A stretch of 64,000 nt of DNA from G963678445 sp963678445 (GCA_963678445.1 OY782877.1:434001-498000), one strand, 5' to 3'; shown: positions 19,494 to 28,571, numbered from the stretch's first letter. Numbers and translations: made by a program. Notes: generated by a model from the letters alone, not told the origin.

Positions 19494-19523
19494 TTGCATT
19501 TGGCGCTCACAACTTCGTATAGT
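19494..19523 (+). promoter_or_regulatory. Possible sigma-70-type promoter of the exonuclease III gene
   Basis: TTGCAT (19494-19499) and TATAGT (19518-19523) are 18 bp apart and lie about 33 bp before the start codon, in the divergent region between the GtrA-fusion and exonuclease genes. Assigned by eye only. Confidence 0.35.
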
Positions 19524-19555
19524 CCTGCTGTAGTACAAACGGAAGGGACTGCGGT

Positions 19556-20317
19556 ATGACAACAATCTTATCCTGGAATGTAAATGGACTGCGCGCTGTA
19601 ACACGCAACGGCTTTCTGGATTGGTTTATGACAGCACAGCCCGATGTGCTCTGTCTGCAAGAAACACGCTTGCTACCGGAAGAGTTGCCTAAAGCATTAC
19701 AGGAAATTCCCGGGTATGAATGGCATTGGAATCCAGCACAGAAAAAAGGCTATAGCGGTACGGCTACGTTGACGAAGAAAGCACCGCTTTCTGTCGAAAC
19801 GCTGGGAATCGACGAGATTGATGCGGAAGGACGGTTGCAGGTTGTTCATTTTCCGGAGTTTGTGCTGCTCAACGGATATTGGCCGAACAGCCAATCGGAA
19901 CGCGCGCGCCTACCCTATAAACTGACTTATTGTGACAAGGTGACTGAACATGCCAATGCATTGGTAAAGGCAGGCCATAACGTTATCCTTTGTGGCGATT
20001 TTAATATTGCGCATACGGAAATTGATCTGGCGCGTCCCAAGCAAAACGAGAACAATGCAGGGTATTATATTGAGGAACGCGAAGCGATGACGCAGTTTCT
20101 TTCTGAGGGATATATCGACACGTTCCGGCATTTTAACAAGGAACCGGATAATTATACCTGGTGGTCGTATCGCACTCGCGGACGCGCTCGAAATATAGGC
20201 TGGCGGCTGGATTATCATTGTGTTAATGAAGCCTTTCTTCCTAAGGTAAAACGCACCTGGATTTTGAGTGATGTTATGGGCTCCGACCACTGCCCCGTGG
20301 GTCTGGAGATTGCGTAA
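19556..20317 (+). CDS. xth: Exodeoxyribonuclease III / AP endonuclease
   Basis: This 253-residue enzyme of the EEP (exonuclease-endonuclease-phosphatase) family cuts DNA at abasic sites and removes 3' blocks in base-excision repair. Conserved blocks are SWNVNGLRA at the start, CLQETRL (catalytic Glu, about 37), GYSGTATLTK, the NGYWPNSQ region, CGDFNIAHTEIDL (Asp/Asn, about 145-147), WRLDYHCV and GSDHCPVGLEI at the C-terminus (Asp-His). Length and start (GGAAGGG before the ATG) are normal. It is followed 28 bp later by a cobalamin adenosyltransferase-like gene on the same strand. High confidence. Confidence 0.95.
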   Translation: MTTILSWNVNGLRAVTRNGFLDWFMTAQPDVLCLQETRLLPEELPKALQEIPGYEWHWNPAQKKGYSGTATLTKKAPLSVETLGIDEIDAEGRLQVVHFPEFVLLNGYWPNSQSERARLPYKLTYCDKVTEHANALVKAGHNVILCGDFNIAHTEIDLARPKQNENNAGYYIEEREAMTQFLSEGYIDTFRHFNKEPDNYTWWSYRTRGRARNIGWRLDYHCVNEAFLPKVKRTWILSDVMGSDHCPVGLEIA

Positions 20318-20345
20318 AAAGCTAGTGTGGAAAGGGGATGTATAA

Positions 20346-20933
20346 ATGCACTCACAAGTAACCACCAAACGGGGGGATGATGGCACAACCGACACCTTTT
20401 CGGGCGCTTCGCTTTCCAAGGCGCATCCGCTTATCGAGTGCCTGGGCACGTTGGATACTGTACGCGCGCAAACTGCGTTAATCCGTTTGGAAATTACGCG
20501 TTCGGCGCTTCCCGGACACCCCGCGATTGATGCTTTTCTTTTATGGTTGTTGCATACGTATTTTTTACTTGGCGCTTCCCTTGCTGATCAGGAAAAAAAA
20601 CAGGCCAATACACCGCATCATGGCATCAGCGCGACGCATGTGCAACGTCTGGAAGAAGCGCAGGCATGGTTGGAGGAACGAACACCATTACCGCGGGTGT
20701 TTATCGTATCCGCCACCAACCCGCTGGCGGCCCAAATCGATGTCGCCACCACATTCGTACGTACATTGGAGAGACGTCTGGTAGAGGTAAAGGAAAGCAC
20801 TCCAAACCCTGTTTCCGCCCCCTCACTCGCCTTTGCAAATCGGCTAAGCGACTATTTCTTTCTCTTGGCGCGTTATGCTGAGGAGGGACATCACCACACT
20901 ACCAAATCTCCCTTTGAAGCCCCTACGGGATAG
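20346..20933 (+). CDS. Divergent PduO-type cob(I)alamin adenosyltransferase
   Basis: This 195-residue protein would transfer the adenosyl group of ATP to cob(I)alamin to make coenzyme B12. The N-terminal ATP-binding signature is recognisable as TKRGDDGTTDTFSG...SKAHPLIECLGTLD, compared with the family's TRTGDDGTT, K-x-HP-x-E and GTxDEL. The helical core carries LAAQIDVATTFVRTLERRLVE (shortened here; about residues 122-144) with the Arg...Glu-Arg positions kept. The C-terminus has the diagnostic RLSDYFFLLARYAEE. The second motif (normally PGG-x-x-AA-x-LH-x-AR) is altered, so activity is uncertain. It follows the exonuclease gene and overlaps the convergent hydrolase gene by 11 bp. Few other B12 genes are visible here. 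Confidence 0.72.
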   Translation: MHSQVTTKRGDDGTTDTFSGASLSKAHPLIECLGTLDTVRAQTALIRLEITRSALPGHPAIDAFLLWLLHTYFLLGASLADQEKKQANTPHHGISATHVQRLEEAQAWLEERTPLPRVFIVSATNPLAAQIDVATTFVRTLERRLVEVKESTPNPVSAPSLAFANRLSDYFFLLARYAEEGHHHTTKSPFEAPTG

Positions 20934-21777
20934 GACGTGCAGGAAATAATGGTGCTAAAAAGGATTCCCAACCAGCGCGGTAAATCGTTTCTGACAGAAC
21001 AAAACCCTCATTATGATCGCCCCGGATTTCCAGAAATGTTTTGGGTTCGGTCGCACGTTGATACAACGCCACCCCATGTGAATAGGGTATAAGCGAGTCT
21101 TGCTGACTGTGAACGAATAGTGTTGGACTTTGTATTTTCGCCACGCGATCTTTGCTGGGAAAACGATGACTTATCAATGCATGGACAGGCAAAAACGACG
21201 GAAACATATCGCGCACCACATCGGGAATAGACAAAAAGGTGCTTTCCAGAATAACCGCCCCCACTTTTTTTTGCGAGGCAAGATACGCTGTCATCGCGCC
21301 TCCCAGCGAACGTCCAAAAAGGAGTACCTGCTCGGGAGATACCCCTTTAACGGTAACCAACCAATCCCACATCGCATTGGCGTCCTGATAACAACGTTCC
21401 TCCGATGGGGTTCCCGTACTGTAGCCATACCCGCCGTAATCATAGGCCAGCACCGAAAAGCCAAAGGAACGTAACAACCCAATCGACTCTAAGCGTCCTG
21501 CCAGATTGCCTGCATTCCCATGGGAAAACAATACCACGCCCCGGGCATTTTCCAACGGCACATACCATCCATACGTCGTCTGACCCGCCACTGGAAGATG
21601 AATCTCTTCATATTCCCAACCAAACACCTCAGGAGTACGATCCATAAACCGCTCTGCAGGAAAAATGAGGCGTCCCTGAAAGAAAAACAACAAGAAAGCG
21701 GGAACGAGGACAAGCCCTGCCCCCCCCAGTAGAAGAACAAACAACCAAGACATCCAATGTTTCCTTGTAAACTGCAT
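20923..21777 (-). CDS. Membrane-anchored alpha/beta hydrolase (ABHD13/FrsA-like)
   Basis: This 284-residue protein has one N-terminal membrane helix (about 10-32) and a hydrolase fold. The nucleophile elbow is GRSLGG (about 163-168), the oxyanion strand is FSHGNAGN (about 85-92), the acid is in HSQQDSLIP (about 226) and the histidine in GDHNEG (about 255). These are the features of the small serine-hydrolase group with ABHD13-like and BEM46-like proteins. Substrate is unknown. It lies downstream of the heme-type operon on the same strand but beyond a strong terminator, so it is probably a separate unit. Confidence 0.85.
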   Translation of the reverse strand: MQFTRKHWMSWLFVLLLGGAGLVLVPAFLLFFFQGRLIFPAERFMDRTPEVFGWEYEEIHLPVAGQTTYGWYVPLENARGVVLFSHGNAGNLAGRLESIGLLRSFGFSVLAYDYGGYGYSTGTPSEERCYQDANAMWDWLVTVKGVSPEQVLLFGRSLGGAMTAYLASQKKVGAVILESTFLSIPDVVRDMFPSFLPVHALISHRFPSKDRVAKIQSPTLFVHSQQDSLIPYSHGVALYQRATEPKTFLEIRGDHNEGFVLSETIYRAGWESFLAPLFPARPIP

Positions 21778-21887
21778 AATCGAATAAACCTGTCAATCGG
21801 TATGGGACTCCGAATATTAGCAATAGACACGGATCATAGCACAGAAAAGGAAACGCATTAAGATTCCGTTGGAATTAAAAACAATTC

Positions 21888-21917
21888 GGGGGAGAGCCTT
21901 GTAAAAGGCTCTCCCCC
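21888..21917 (-). terminator. Rho-independent terminator of the Hmu-like operon
   Basis: A perfect 13-bp stem (GGGGGAGAGCCTT against AAGGCTCTCCCCC) with a 4-base loop lies 41 bp after the chelatase gene. On the minus strand it is followed by GAATTGTTTTTAATT. It would end transcripts of the leftward operon that starts near 30.5-31.4 kb. Confidence 0.85.
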
Positions 21918-21957
21918 AACGCAACAAACATTTCTGGGTGTTTATACGCCGATTCGT

Positions 21958-23772
21958 CTATTTATGCTTAGTACGCGCACCAAAAATTACCAGACCAGCA
22001 AAGATAAATACAACCAGTACCAGTCCGATGGTGAGGCCCATATTTTCACGCACCAATTCGGCTGCCTTGGTAATAGGATCTTTCTCTTTTTCAAGGGTCA
22101 TCCCCTGTACCTGCTCGGCTTCAGCCCCCATTCGCACATCATCAATGGCGTTATTATAGTCTTGGCGCAGATCTTCAGGAAGCTGCTCTGTAATCATATC
22201 GCGCAGCTTGGCGTTGTCGCAGATAAACCCGGTACAACCCGCCTTGTGATCCCGGATCAGCTCAGCATGCAGCGTAGCAAGACGTTTAATTTGCGCCGCG
22301 TCGGCTTCCCACAATCCCTTACGTGCGGTTTCCAGCATAACTGCGGACATCTCTTGCAGCGCATATGGGTTTTTGTCGCGGAAGTAGGCTTCCATGTCCA
22401 ACGCATATTTGTCGTCAACATACACGTCGTACAAATTATCCCAAACCTCCTCGTCAATAATTTCAGGCCGCATGGCATTCCACCCATAGGTGTTGCGGAA
22501 GGTTTCTGCAAAGGTATCTGCAGAGCTCGCACCACCTTTTTGCAGGTCCTTTATGTATTTTGGGTTCATTAGGGTCGAACGGGTTTCTGTCCAGATCGCT
22601 TCCTTGGCCCCTTGCACCTTGGGCGCACTTCCGTTACGCAAATCGGCGAAAACGGCATCCGCGTCTTTACCCGTCACCTTGCGAATAGCAACACTCATCC
22701 CCCCCATGAATTCGTATACGTGATCGAGGGAGAGCGGTCCCCAGGTATTTGAGGAACGGGAGTGCACCAAGGTATCGGTGTTTTGCAAAGCGGCTTCAAA
22801 AGCCCCCGGCGCAAAACGTCCCCAGTGCGACTGCGTGTACAATGCGCCCATGTTGTTGAGATACTGCGCAGCAATTTCGTCATCGCTTTCCCATTTATCC
22901 CCTGCTTCAACAAGGCCCATGATAGCTGCGCCATATTCGCCATTGACTCCGCCAAAGACACGCGCGGTCGACAAATCCTGTGCATCCAGGGGGGACAGTC
23001 CCTTTTCTTTCATCACCCGTTCCGCTGCCAGTGTACCTTCACGTACATGGTTGACGGAAGTCGGAGGGTCATTCGCCTCTGAGGCCATTTTGACGGCGCG
23101 ATTGATAAGGAAAATGCGCGAAGCAGCGATATCGCGGAATTGTCCCGAGGTCTGTACGATAATATCAATGCGGGGACGCCCCAGCTCTTCGGCAGGGATA
23201 ACGCGAATATCATGCACAGCGCCACGCGAATTTCGGATGGGCTCACAGCCAAGCATGTACAGCGCCATCGCCATCCCAACACCCTCTGTACGAATAAATT
23301 CGCCCCCCCATAGACTGACAGCCATTTTATGCGGGTATTCTCCCGTAGCAGCGAGTTTCTTTTCAATGGTGTCCTTGGCCAGCTTCACCCCAGTTTTCCA
23401 GGCGGCTTTCGTGGGACACTTCTCTGCATCAATAGCAGCCAAATTGCGTCCCGTAGGCACAGCGCGCGGGTTCGTAATAGCATCGCCACCGCTACTGGGT
23501 GTGATATATCCCCCTTGTAGTGCTTTGAGTACCCCGTTGAGTTCCGCCTTGGTAGATCCCAGGAGACCTTCGCGGTAATCACAAACACTGGAAAGAGCTT
23601 CGTAACAATTACGAATCGCATCGACAACCTGTTTTTCCGCTGACTCAATCTGGGCAACACGCAAATCGGCATCTTTAAGCGCCTCCTTCATCAGCGAAGG
23701 ATGCCGCATAAGGGCAACGACTGCTTCTACATCATTCCCTGATTCTTCCGCGAGCAGATCCACCAGCTCCAC
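21958..23772 (-). CDS. hmuS: HmuS/CobN-like metal chelatase, C-terminal part
   Basis: This 604-residue part is the C-terminal half of the CobN/BchH large chelatase subunit family. Family blocks are GGDAITNPRAVPTGRN, LWGGEFIRTEGVGMAMALY, RPRIDIIVQTSGQFRD, VFGGVNGEYGAAI and SHWGRFAPGAFEAAL. It ends with a transmembrane helix (about 575-597) and a basic tail. CobN of aerobic B12 synthesis has no such tail, but membrane-bound HmuS-type proteins do. The annotated GTG at 23772 is only the first start codon in this frame. The frame is open further upstream and overlaps the end of the N-terminal part, so the two ORFs most probably encode one protein of about 1570 residues interrupted by a -1 shift near 23832. 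Confidence 0.85.
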   Translation of the reverse strand: MELVDLLAEESGNDVEAVVALMRHPSLMKEALKDADLRVAQIESAEKQVVDAIRNCYEALSSVCDYREGLLGSTKAELNGVLKALQGGYITPSSGGDAITNPRAVPTGRNLAAIDAEKCPTKAAWKTGVKLAKDTIEKKLAATGEYPHKMAVSLWGGEFIRTEGVGMAMALYMLGCEPIRNSRGAVHDIRVIPAEELGRPRIDIIVQTSGQFRDIAASRIFLINRAVKMASEANDPPTSVNHVREGTLAAERVMKEKGLSPLDAQDLSTARVFGGVNGEYGAAIMGLVEAGDKWESDDEIAAQYLNNMGALYTQSHWGRFAPGAFEAALQNTDTLVHSRSSNTWGPLSLDHVYEFMGGMSVAIRKVTGKDADAVFADLRNGSAPKVQGAKEAIWTETRSTLMNPKYIKDLQKGGASSADTFAETFRNTYGWNAMRPEIIDEEVWDNLYDVYVDDKYALDMEAYFRDKNPYALQEMSAVMLETARKGLWEADAAQIKRLATLHAELIRDHKAGCTGFICDNAKLRDMITEQLPEDLRQDYNNAIDDVRMGAEAEQVQGMTLEKEKDPITKAAELVRENMGLTIGLVLVVFIFAGLVIFGARTKHK

Positions 23773-23810
23773 ATTCTGTACGTAGAAATTAATATGTTCT
23801 TTAAATAGGT

Positions 23811-26675
23811 CTACGCGTTCTCGGTCCCACTGGATAATTCTTCTTCGAACGATTCTTTTTCGGTGAGGAGAAACAGATCTTCCCGATGCAGAAGATCGAG
23901 CGCCTGCGTCATTTTTTTCTGTTGCACCTGAACGCGCTTTTCTTCGATCTCGGCCTGAACCTCAGGATTTTCAAGTACTCGAAACACCTCCGCTCGGTTT
24001 TCTTTGTTTTGCATCAACTCGATGAGCGCCTTGACATCATCGCGCGCAAAAGCATCCAGGGCTTCCCGCATCGCAGGGATAAGGCGCGCCACCTTGCGTG
24101 CCTTGGCCAATTGGTGCGGATCGAGCGCCAGCTTGGCGCGTTCGAACTTTTCATCCTCCTTAAACGTCAGAAGCATATCGCGTATGGCGTCTTCTGCTGC
24201 AAGATTCATCGTCAATTCACGGGTTTTGGCCAGATCTACTGTTGTTTCCGATGATTTTTCCTTCTTCATACTGCCAGCCATACCAAGCATGGCCGCAAAG
24301 AACTCATCATCCGTCATTGTTTTGTGTTCCAAATCCCACTGGCGCATATGCGCCAGATCCGTCGCGGCAATAAAATCTTCCGCCTGCTTATCCCCTTTCA
24401 GGATGGCGTCAATATGGGCAAATGCTTCCTGTCGATAATTTGTATCAAAGAAGACCGGATTTTCTATTTGCGCCGTGGTATACACCTTGCGCGCAATGTC
24501 AAGCTGCGCCATGCTCCACGCTACCGGATCAAGCGCCATAAGACGTGCTGTTTCAGCCGCCTCTTCCGGCGAATACGACGCACCCAAAGTGTAAAGGCCG
24601 CGCGTGATTTTCTCCTGACCAACGGTGTAAAGATAGTTATGCAGCTTCGCCATTTCTTCCGCAGACCACGACGCGGCATCCGGGTTGTCGATACCAATAT
24701 CCTTGTGTAATTCCAGTTCGGAAACCAAGGTAGTAATTTGCTCTCGGTACTGCGCTTTTAGCGCACCGTCGTCTGTCTGCGACCATGCGCCTACGGCCTG
24801 CTGAAGTTCCTTCATGGAACCATAGGCTTCGGCTTCTGTAAAGGGTGGCGTCAGATGGGAAACAATCGTAGCGTAACTGCGACGTTTGGCGATGACCGCT
24901 TCCCCGATGTTGTTAATCACATAGACGTAGGGATGGGGCAGGTCGCCCAGCAGCGTGTCTGCCCAATCCAGATGACATAAACCGGTTTGTTTCCAAGGAG
25001 TAAATTCAAAACTGCCATGGGTACCAAAATGCATAAGCGCATCGGCCTTGAAGCCATAGCGTATCCATAAATACTCCGCAATGTAAGGATGAGGAGGGGC
25101 CGTTTTCGCACCGTGAACCAGTCCGCTAATGTCTTCCCCGATTCCTGGCAACAGTTGCGGCACAATCACCACATTTCCATACTGCACACGCGGCAATGCG
25201 ATATAGTCGGTATCGTTCTTTTGGAGACTCAGATACGAACCCGGCGCAGCGCCGTAGATACGTTCCACATCCGCCCAGAGATCGGGGTGCAGCGCCTCTT
25301 TTACCCAGGCAAGATAATCCTTCGTTGCTACCAATTCCGGCTCACCCGTCTCCAGAAAATCATCAAATGCTCCTTTTGCATAGGGTCCCAAAACCGGCCC
25401 CTTTGCGTTAATATCCTCCATGAACGCATCCACCGTCTCCGGCAACGGCCCTGTGCTGTATCCCGCCTGTTTGAGTGAATGCAATAAATTAAGCAGTGAT
25501 GGAGCCACCTCCATCCCCCCGGCCACCATAGCGCTACGTCCAGGCCCTTTGTAGTAGACGATGGCCACGCGTTTGTCGGCATTTTTTTTCTGACGCAAAA
25601 CCAGCCAGCGTTCAATTCTTTTCAACAGGGTTTCAAGACGTTCAGGAACTGCGCGCGAAACATAAAGGCCATTCTCATCGGGATACTGAGCAGCAAAGGC
25701 ATAGGGCTCCACTCCGCCGTCGAGTTCAGGCATGGCAATGGTCTGACTCAGCATACCTCCCGAGAGTCCTTGCTGTGTGTTAAGCCATTCTTCGTAGGGT
25801 TTAAAAACGTCAATAGGCGAAAGCAACGGCACATCCTGCTTTTTGAGCCATGCCAGCAGCTCCTCCGAACTACCTGGGGCAAGACGACCATGCGGCACAT
25901 AAACAACCAAATCAGGAGATATCGCTTTGAGAAAGTCGAGGCGCTTCAAAAATCCGGAGGTTGGATAAACATTCATGCCCCGCGCTTCAATCCCCTCGAC
26001 GAGATCTCGCACATAGCTGTTGTCGAGATTCCCCGCACCCATCACCGAAGTAACCAATGCAATTTTAGCCTGGTCCTCTTTAAAACGGCCAGTGCCTTTG
26101 TACCACTGCTGATAAGAATCAACGGATTCAAAAAGTTGTTCAGAAGCGGTATGAAAGAGGGCGTCATCGGGAATCACGACTGGCTCTTCAACCGCTTTGC
26201 TAAACACTTTTTTCCCATCGAGCACACGCCGGGTATAATTGCAAAGGCGACGTAGGTTTTCCTTGCCACCATTGCCCAGATACTCAGAGACTGCTTTTCG
26301 TTCCTCACCACGAAGCGACACTATATCGGTAGAATCGTTGGTCATACCGCTGACATACACACGCGTGCCTTCAGCCACTGCCGCCTCAACAATCTGCTGC
26401 TCCTCAGGCGTAAGCGTAAGCCCCATCCCGAATATAACAAGGAGCCGGTAGCGCTCCAACTTGGCGTCCAGCAACGCATCCCGTTCAATACGCGAAATGC
26501 GCACAAAAGGATTATCGTTGGCCTCCAGCATCCGGGCTACTTGAAAATCTTTCATATTGAACACCGCTATGCGGGTCGGCGACAGAAACAGACGCCAAGC
26601 GAAAAACAGGGTAGAAACTAAAATCAGGGTTAAAATCCCATAAAAAACATTGCGGAGAATACGCTTCTTTTTCAT
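23811..26675 (-). CDS. hmuS: HmuS/CobN-like metal chelatase, N-terminal part (frameshifted)
   Basis: This 954-residue part begins with a membrane anchor (residues 6-28). It contains the N-terminal and catalytic domains of the CobN/BchH family, including PHPYIAEYLWIRYGFKADAL, the chelatase motif LMHFGTHGSFEFTPWKQ (about 545-560) and IGEAVIAKRRSYA. In Bacteroidetes, a membrane-bound CobN homologue encoded with ExbB-like and DUF2149 proteins is HmuS, tied to heme use and metal removal. The same neighbours occur here, and no CobS/CobT ATPase is near. The AGAGAGAAG ribosome site supports the ATG. The protein stops after SSGTENA, where the -1 frame continues with QWDRERVDLFKEH, so the stop looks like an indel or sequencing error rather than a true end. 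Confidence 0.87.
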   Translation of the reverse strand: MKKKRILRNVFYGILTLILVSTLFFAWRLFLSPTRIAVFNMKDFQVARMLEANDNPFVRISRIERDALLDAKLERYRLLVIFGMGLTLTPEEQQIVEAAVAEGTRVYVSGMTNDSTDIVSLRGEERKAVSEYLGNGGKENLRRLCNYTRRVLDGKKVFSKAVEEPVVIPDDALFHTASEQLFESVDSYQQWYKGTGRFKEDQAKIALVTSVMGAGNLDNSYVRDLVEGIEARGMNVYPTSGFLKRLDFLKAISPDLVVYVPHGRLAPGSSEELLAWLKKQDVPLLSPIDVFKPYEEWLNTQQGLSGGMLSQTIAMPELDGGVEPYAFAAQYPDENGLYVSRAVPERLETLLKRIERWLVLRQKKNADKRVAIVYYKGPGRSAMVAGGMEVAPSLLNLLHSLKQAGYSTGPLPETVDAFMEDINAKGPVLGPYAKGAFDDFLETGEPELVATKDYLAWVKEALHPDLWADVERIYGAAPGSYLSLQKNDTDYIALPRVQYGNVVIVPQLLPGIGEDISGLVHGAKTAPPHPYIAEYLWIRYGFKADALMHFGTHGSFEFTPWKQTGLCHLDWADTLLGDLPHPYVYVINNIGEAVIAKRRSYATIVSHLTPPFTEAEAYGSMKELQQAVGAWSQTDDGALKAQYREQITTLVSELELHKDIGIDNPDAASWSAEEMAKLHNYLYTVGQEKITRGLYTLGASYSPEEAAETARLMALDPVAWSMAQLDIARKVYTTAQIENPVFFDTNYRQEAFAHIDAILKGDKQAEDFIAATDLAHMRQWDLEHKTMTDDEFFAAMLGMAGSMKKEKSSETTVDLAKTRELTMNLAAEDAIRDMLLTFKEDEKFERAKLALDPHQLAKARKVARLIPAMREALDAFARDDVKALIELMQNKENRAEVFRVLENPEVQAEIEEKRVQVQQKKMTQALDLLHREDLFLLTEKESFEEELSSGTENA

Positions 26676-26752
26676 AAAAACTTCTCTCTAACAGGATGTG
26701 CTGTTAAAACCGTTATCTAAAAAATGCTGCCATTTCCTGAACCTTGCGCGAA

Positions 26753-27742
26753 CTACTTTTTATCCATCTCCATATCCTCTACCGCATCCGGAGCAGCCTC
26801 AATCACGCTCAGGTAGTCTCCCAAGGGATGCTGGATAACATCGCGCAGTTGCTGGTGGGTGATTTCAATGCTTCGGGCATGCTTCATCATGGCCTTAGAG
26901 AGTTTTACATCGCCACTTTCCGACATAATCAGAATGCGCATCTTGGCATCGGGGAGACGATCTTGTAAACGCGATGCTGTCCCCATTCCGTAAGAACAGT
27001 GCCCGGAGCCACAAAGAATGATGCCTTGCCGATCTTTTCCCGCCGGGCTTTTCAGGTAGTCCGCCATCGTTTCCGCCATGGTTGCGTCACGCGAAATCTG
27101 TGCGGTAAAAATGTTACGCAGGTTCTCTTCTGTAACACGCGCATGCACCATCAGCTGCATTTTTAAAAAGTTGTAATAGGGAGCGTCTTCCTGTTTTAAG
27201 TCGTCTGGTAAAGTACTGCGTTCTTCGGAAGTTAACGCATCCAACCCTTTACGACCAATTGTCCGGACGACATTCGCATCTGCATTCAGGGCTAGAATCA
27301 TCGCCCCCGCATTACGCGCCGATTCAACAACTTTCTTGTAATCTTCGTAGTTACCCCAATTCTCACTCCATTCAGTCGCCTGCGCCAATTCTTCAAAATC
27401 GATAACACCTTGGCAGTATTGGTCGAGCTGGGGCTGAAAACGCTTCTCCATCATCTCGATGCCCAGCACTAATTTTTTCCCTTTCTCTGCAAGTGCATCC
27501 ACCACTTTGAATTGCCACTCATGGTGGCGCGACACGGTATGCCTTTCTCCTAAAAAGACAATTTCTGCTTGCGTCAGGTCATCCAGCATTTCCTCGAAAC
27601 ACACCGGTTCACCCGTATACAAATCAAGCCACATCTCCGTTCGTTTCTGCTGCGCAAGCGTCCCATCCTGTGCAAACGCAGCCATGGTTGAAAGAATTAC
27701 TAAAGACAGGGTAAAGCTCTTAATTACTGCAGATCGTTTCAT
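26753..27742 (-). CDS. ChaN-like heme-binding (DUF399) exported protein
   Basis: This protein of about 329 residues has a Sec signal peptide cleaved near AAFA-QD. The ChaN/DUF399 fold is shown by IVFLGERHTVSRHHEWQ (about 60-76), GIEMMEKRFQ, ATEWSENWG and the C-terminal ILCGSGHCSYGMGTA. Campylobacter ChaN is an iron-regulated lipoprotein that binds two cofacial hemes, which suits the adjacent HmuS gene. The N-terminus here shows no clear lipobox. I chose the ATG at 27742 because MKRSAVIKSF begins the signal peptide; the frame reaches 27775, overlapping the methyltransferase gene. Role inferred: periplasmic heme holding or delivery to the chelatase. Confidence 0.85.
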   Translation of the reverse strand: MKRSAVIKSFTLSLVILSTMAAFAQDGTLAQQKRTEMWLDLYTGEPVCFEEMLDDLTQAEIVFLGERHTVSRHHEWQFKVVDALAEKGKKLVLGIEMMEKRFQPQLDQYCQGVIDFEELAQATEWSENWGNYEDYKKVVESARNAGAMILALNADANVVRTIGRKGLDALTSEERSTLPDDLKQEDAPYYNFLKMQLMVHARVTEENLRNIFTAQISRDATMAETMADYLKSPAGKDRQGIILCGSGHCSYGMGTASRLQDRLPDAKMRILIMSESGDVKLSKAMMKHARSIEITHQQLRDVIQHPLGDYLSVIEAAPDAVEDMEMDKK

Positions 27743-27767
27743 TTTATTTCGTCCCGTTGGTACTGTT

Positions 27768-28571
27768 TTATACAAAGCGTAAATTCACAATTCGGCATGC
27801 CATCTTGGCCCTGAGCAGCGGGAACCGGGCAATGTAGCCAAACCATTTCCATCTGCTTTTGTAATAGTCGTAGTAATTCCACTCCCGTTGAAACCGTATC
27901 TCTGGCTCCCACTGCTCCAGATCCCGGCTCTCCTTGAGGCCCCATTTGAACTCAGGGGCTTGCTCCATTTTGCTAAGAGAATCATGGTGCTTGCTCTTGC
28001 CAACCATAATGGGGGGTAACATCTCGAAGAGGACCTCTGCCTCGGGGAAACGTTTTACGAGCGTGCTAAACAATGGTCGCAATTCCTCTTCAGAAAAATA
28101 CATGAAAAGACCTTCGGCAATGAGCAGTACCGGTCGCCCTTCATCGTTGATTTCCTCCATCCAGGATTCCTCCAACATGGATTTTTCAACGAAATGATAT
28201 CGAGGCGTCTCTTTAAAGAATTTACGCCGTAATGCAATCGACTCCGGCACATCCAGCTCATACCAGTCGATATTTTTAGCCCCCAAACGCTCATGACGTG
28301 TATCCAAACCCGCACCGAGATTGATCACCACCGCTTCGGGATTTTGTTCGAGAAAAAAGGATACTGCGTTGTCCAGCAACATCGTGCGAATGGCAACGCC
28401 AAGCTGAGATAACCAGGACTTCTCAAACTTTGAAAAATCATAATCAATTTCTGTAAGCATCTTAGACGCCTTTGTGTCACGCATAATCGGATTGGGCATC
28501 TCGCCCTCCTTTGCGCGCGCCCATAAAGGAATAAGTAGCGTCTCGGGGATACCTGTCAGCTTTGCATTCAT
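27768..28571 (-). CDS. LCM-family (TcmP/leucine carboxyl methyltransferase-like) methyltransferase
   Basis: This 267-residue class I SAM-dependent methyltransferase has the SAM-binding loop VINLGAGLDTRHERL (about 84-98), the acidic WYELDVPESI (about 105) and LLIAEGLFMYFSEEE (about 150). These are the standard motifs of the LCM/PPM1/TcmP family, many members of which methylate carboxyl or hydroxyl groups. The gene overlaps the DUF2149 gene by 4 bp and lies directly before the ChaN gene, so it belongs to the heme-type operon. A methyltransferase is not part of the classic hmuYRSTUV set. Methylation of a tetrapyrrole propionate is an attractive but untested idea. Confidence 0.87.
   Translation of the reverse strand: MNAKLTGIPETLLIPLWARAKEGEMPNPIMRDTKASKMLTEIDYDFSKFEKSWLSQLGVAIRTMLLDNAVSFFLEQNPEAVVINLGAGLDTRHERLGAKNIDWYELDVPESIALRRKFFKETPRYHFVEKSMLEESWMEEINDEGRPVLLIAEGLFMYFSEEELRPLFSTLVKRFPEAEVLFEMLPPIMVGKSKHHDSLSKMEQAPEFKWGLKESRDLEQWEPEIRFQREWNYYDYYKSRWKWFGYIARFPLLRAKMACRIVNLRFV

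Noticed and set aside
22778..23578. Long open frame on the plus strand (266 codons)
   Set aside because: It is antisense to the conserved chelatase C-terminal part and has no recognisable domain.
23811..23840. Programmed ribosomal frameshift
   Set aside because: No X-XXY-YYZ slippery heptamer lies in the overlap (codons read GAA AAA GAA), and a single missing C explains the split more simply.
21958..26675. Aerobic cobaltochelatase CobN for B12 synthesis
   Set aside because: Both ends carry membrane helices, CobS/CobT and cob genes are absent, and the neighbours are ExbB-like, DUF2149 and ChaN. HmuS-type is a better fit.
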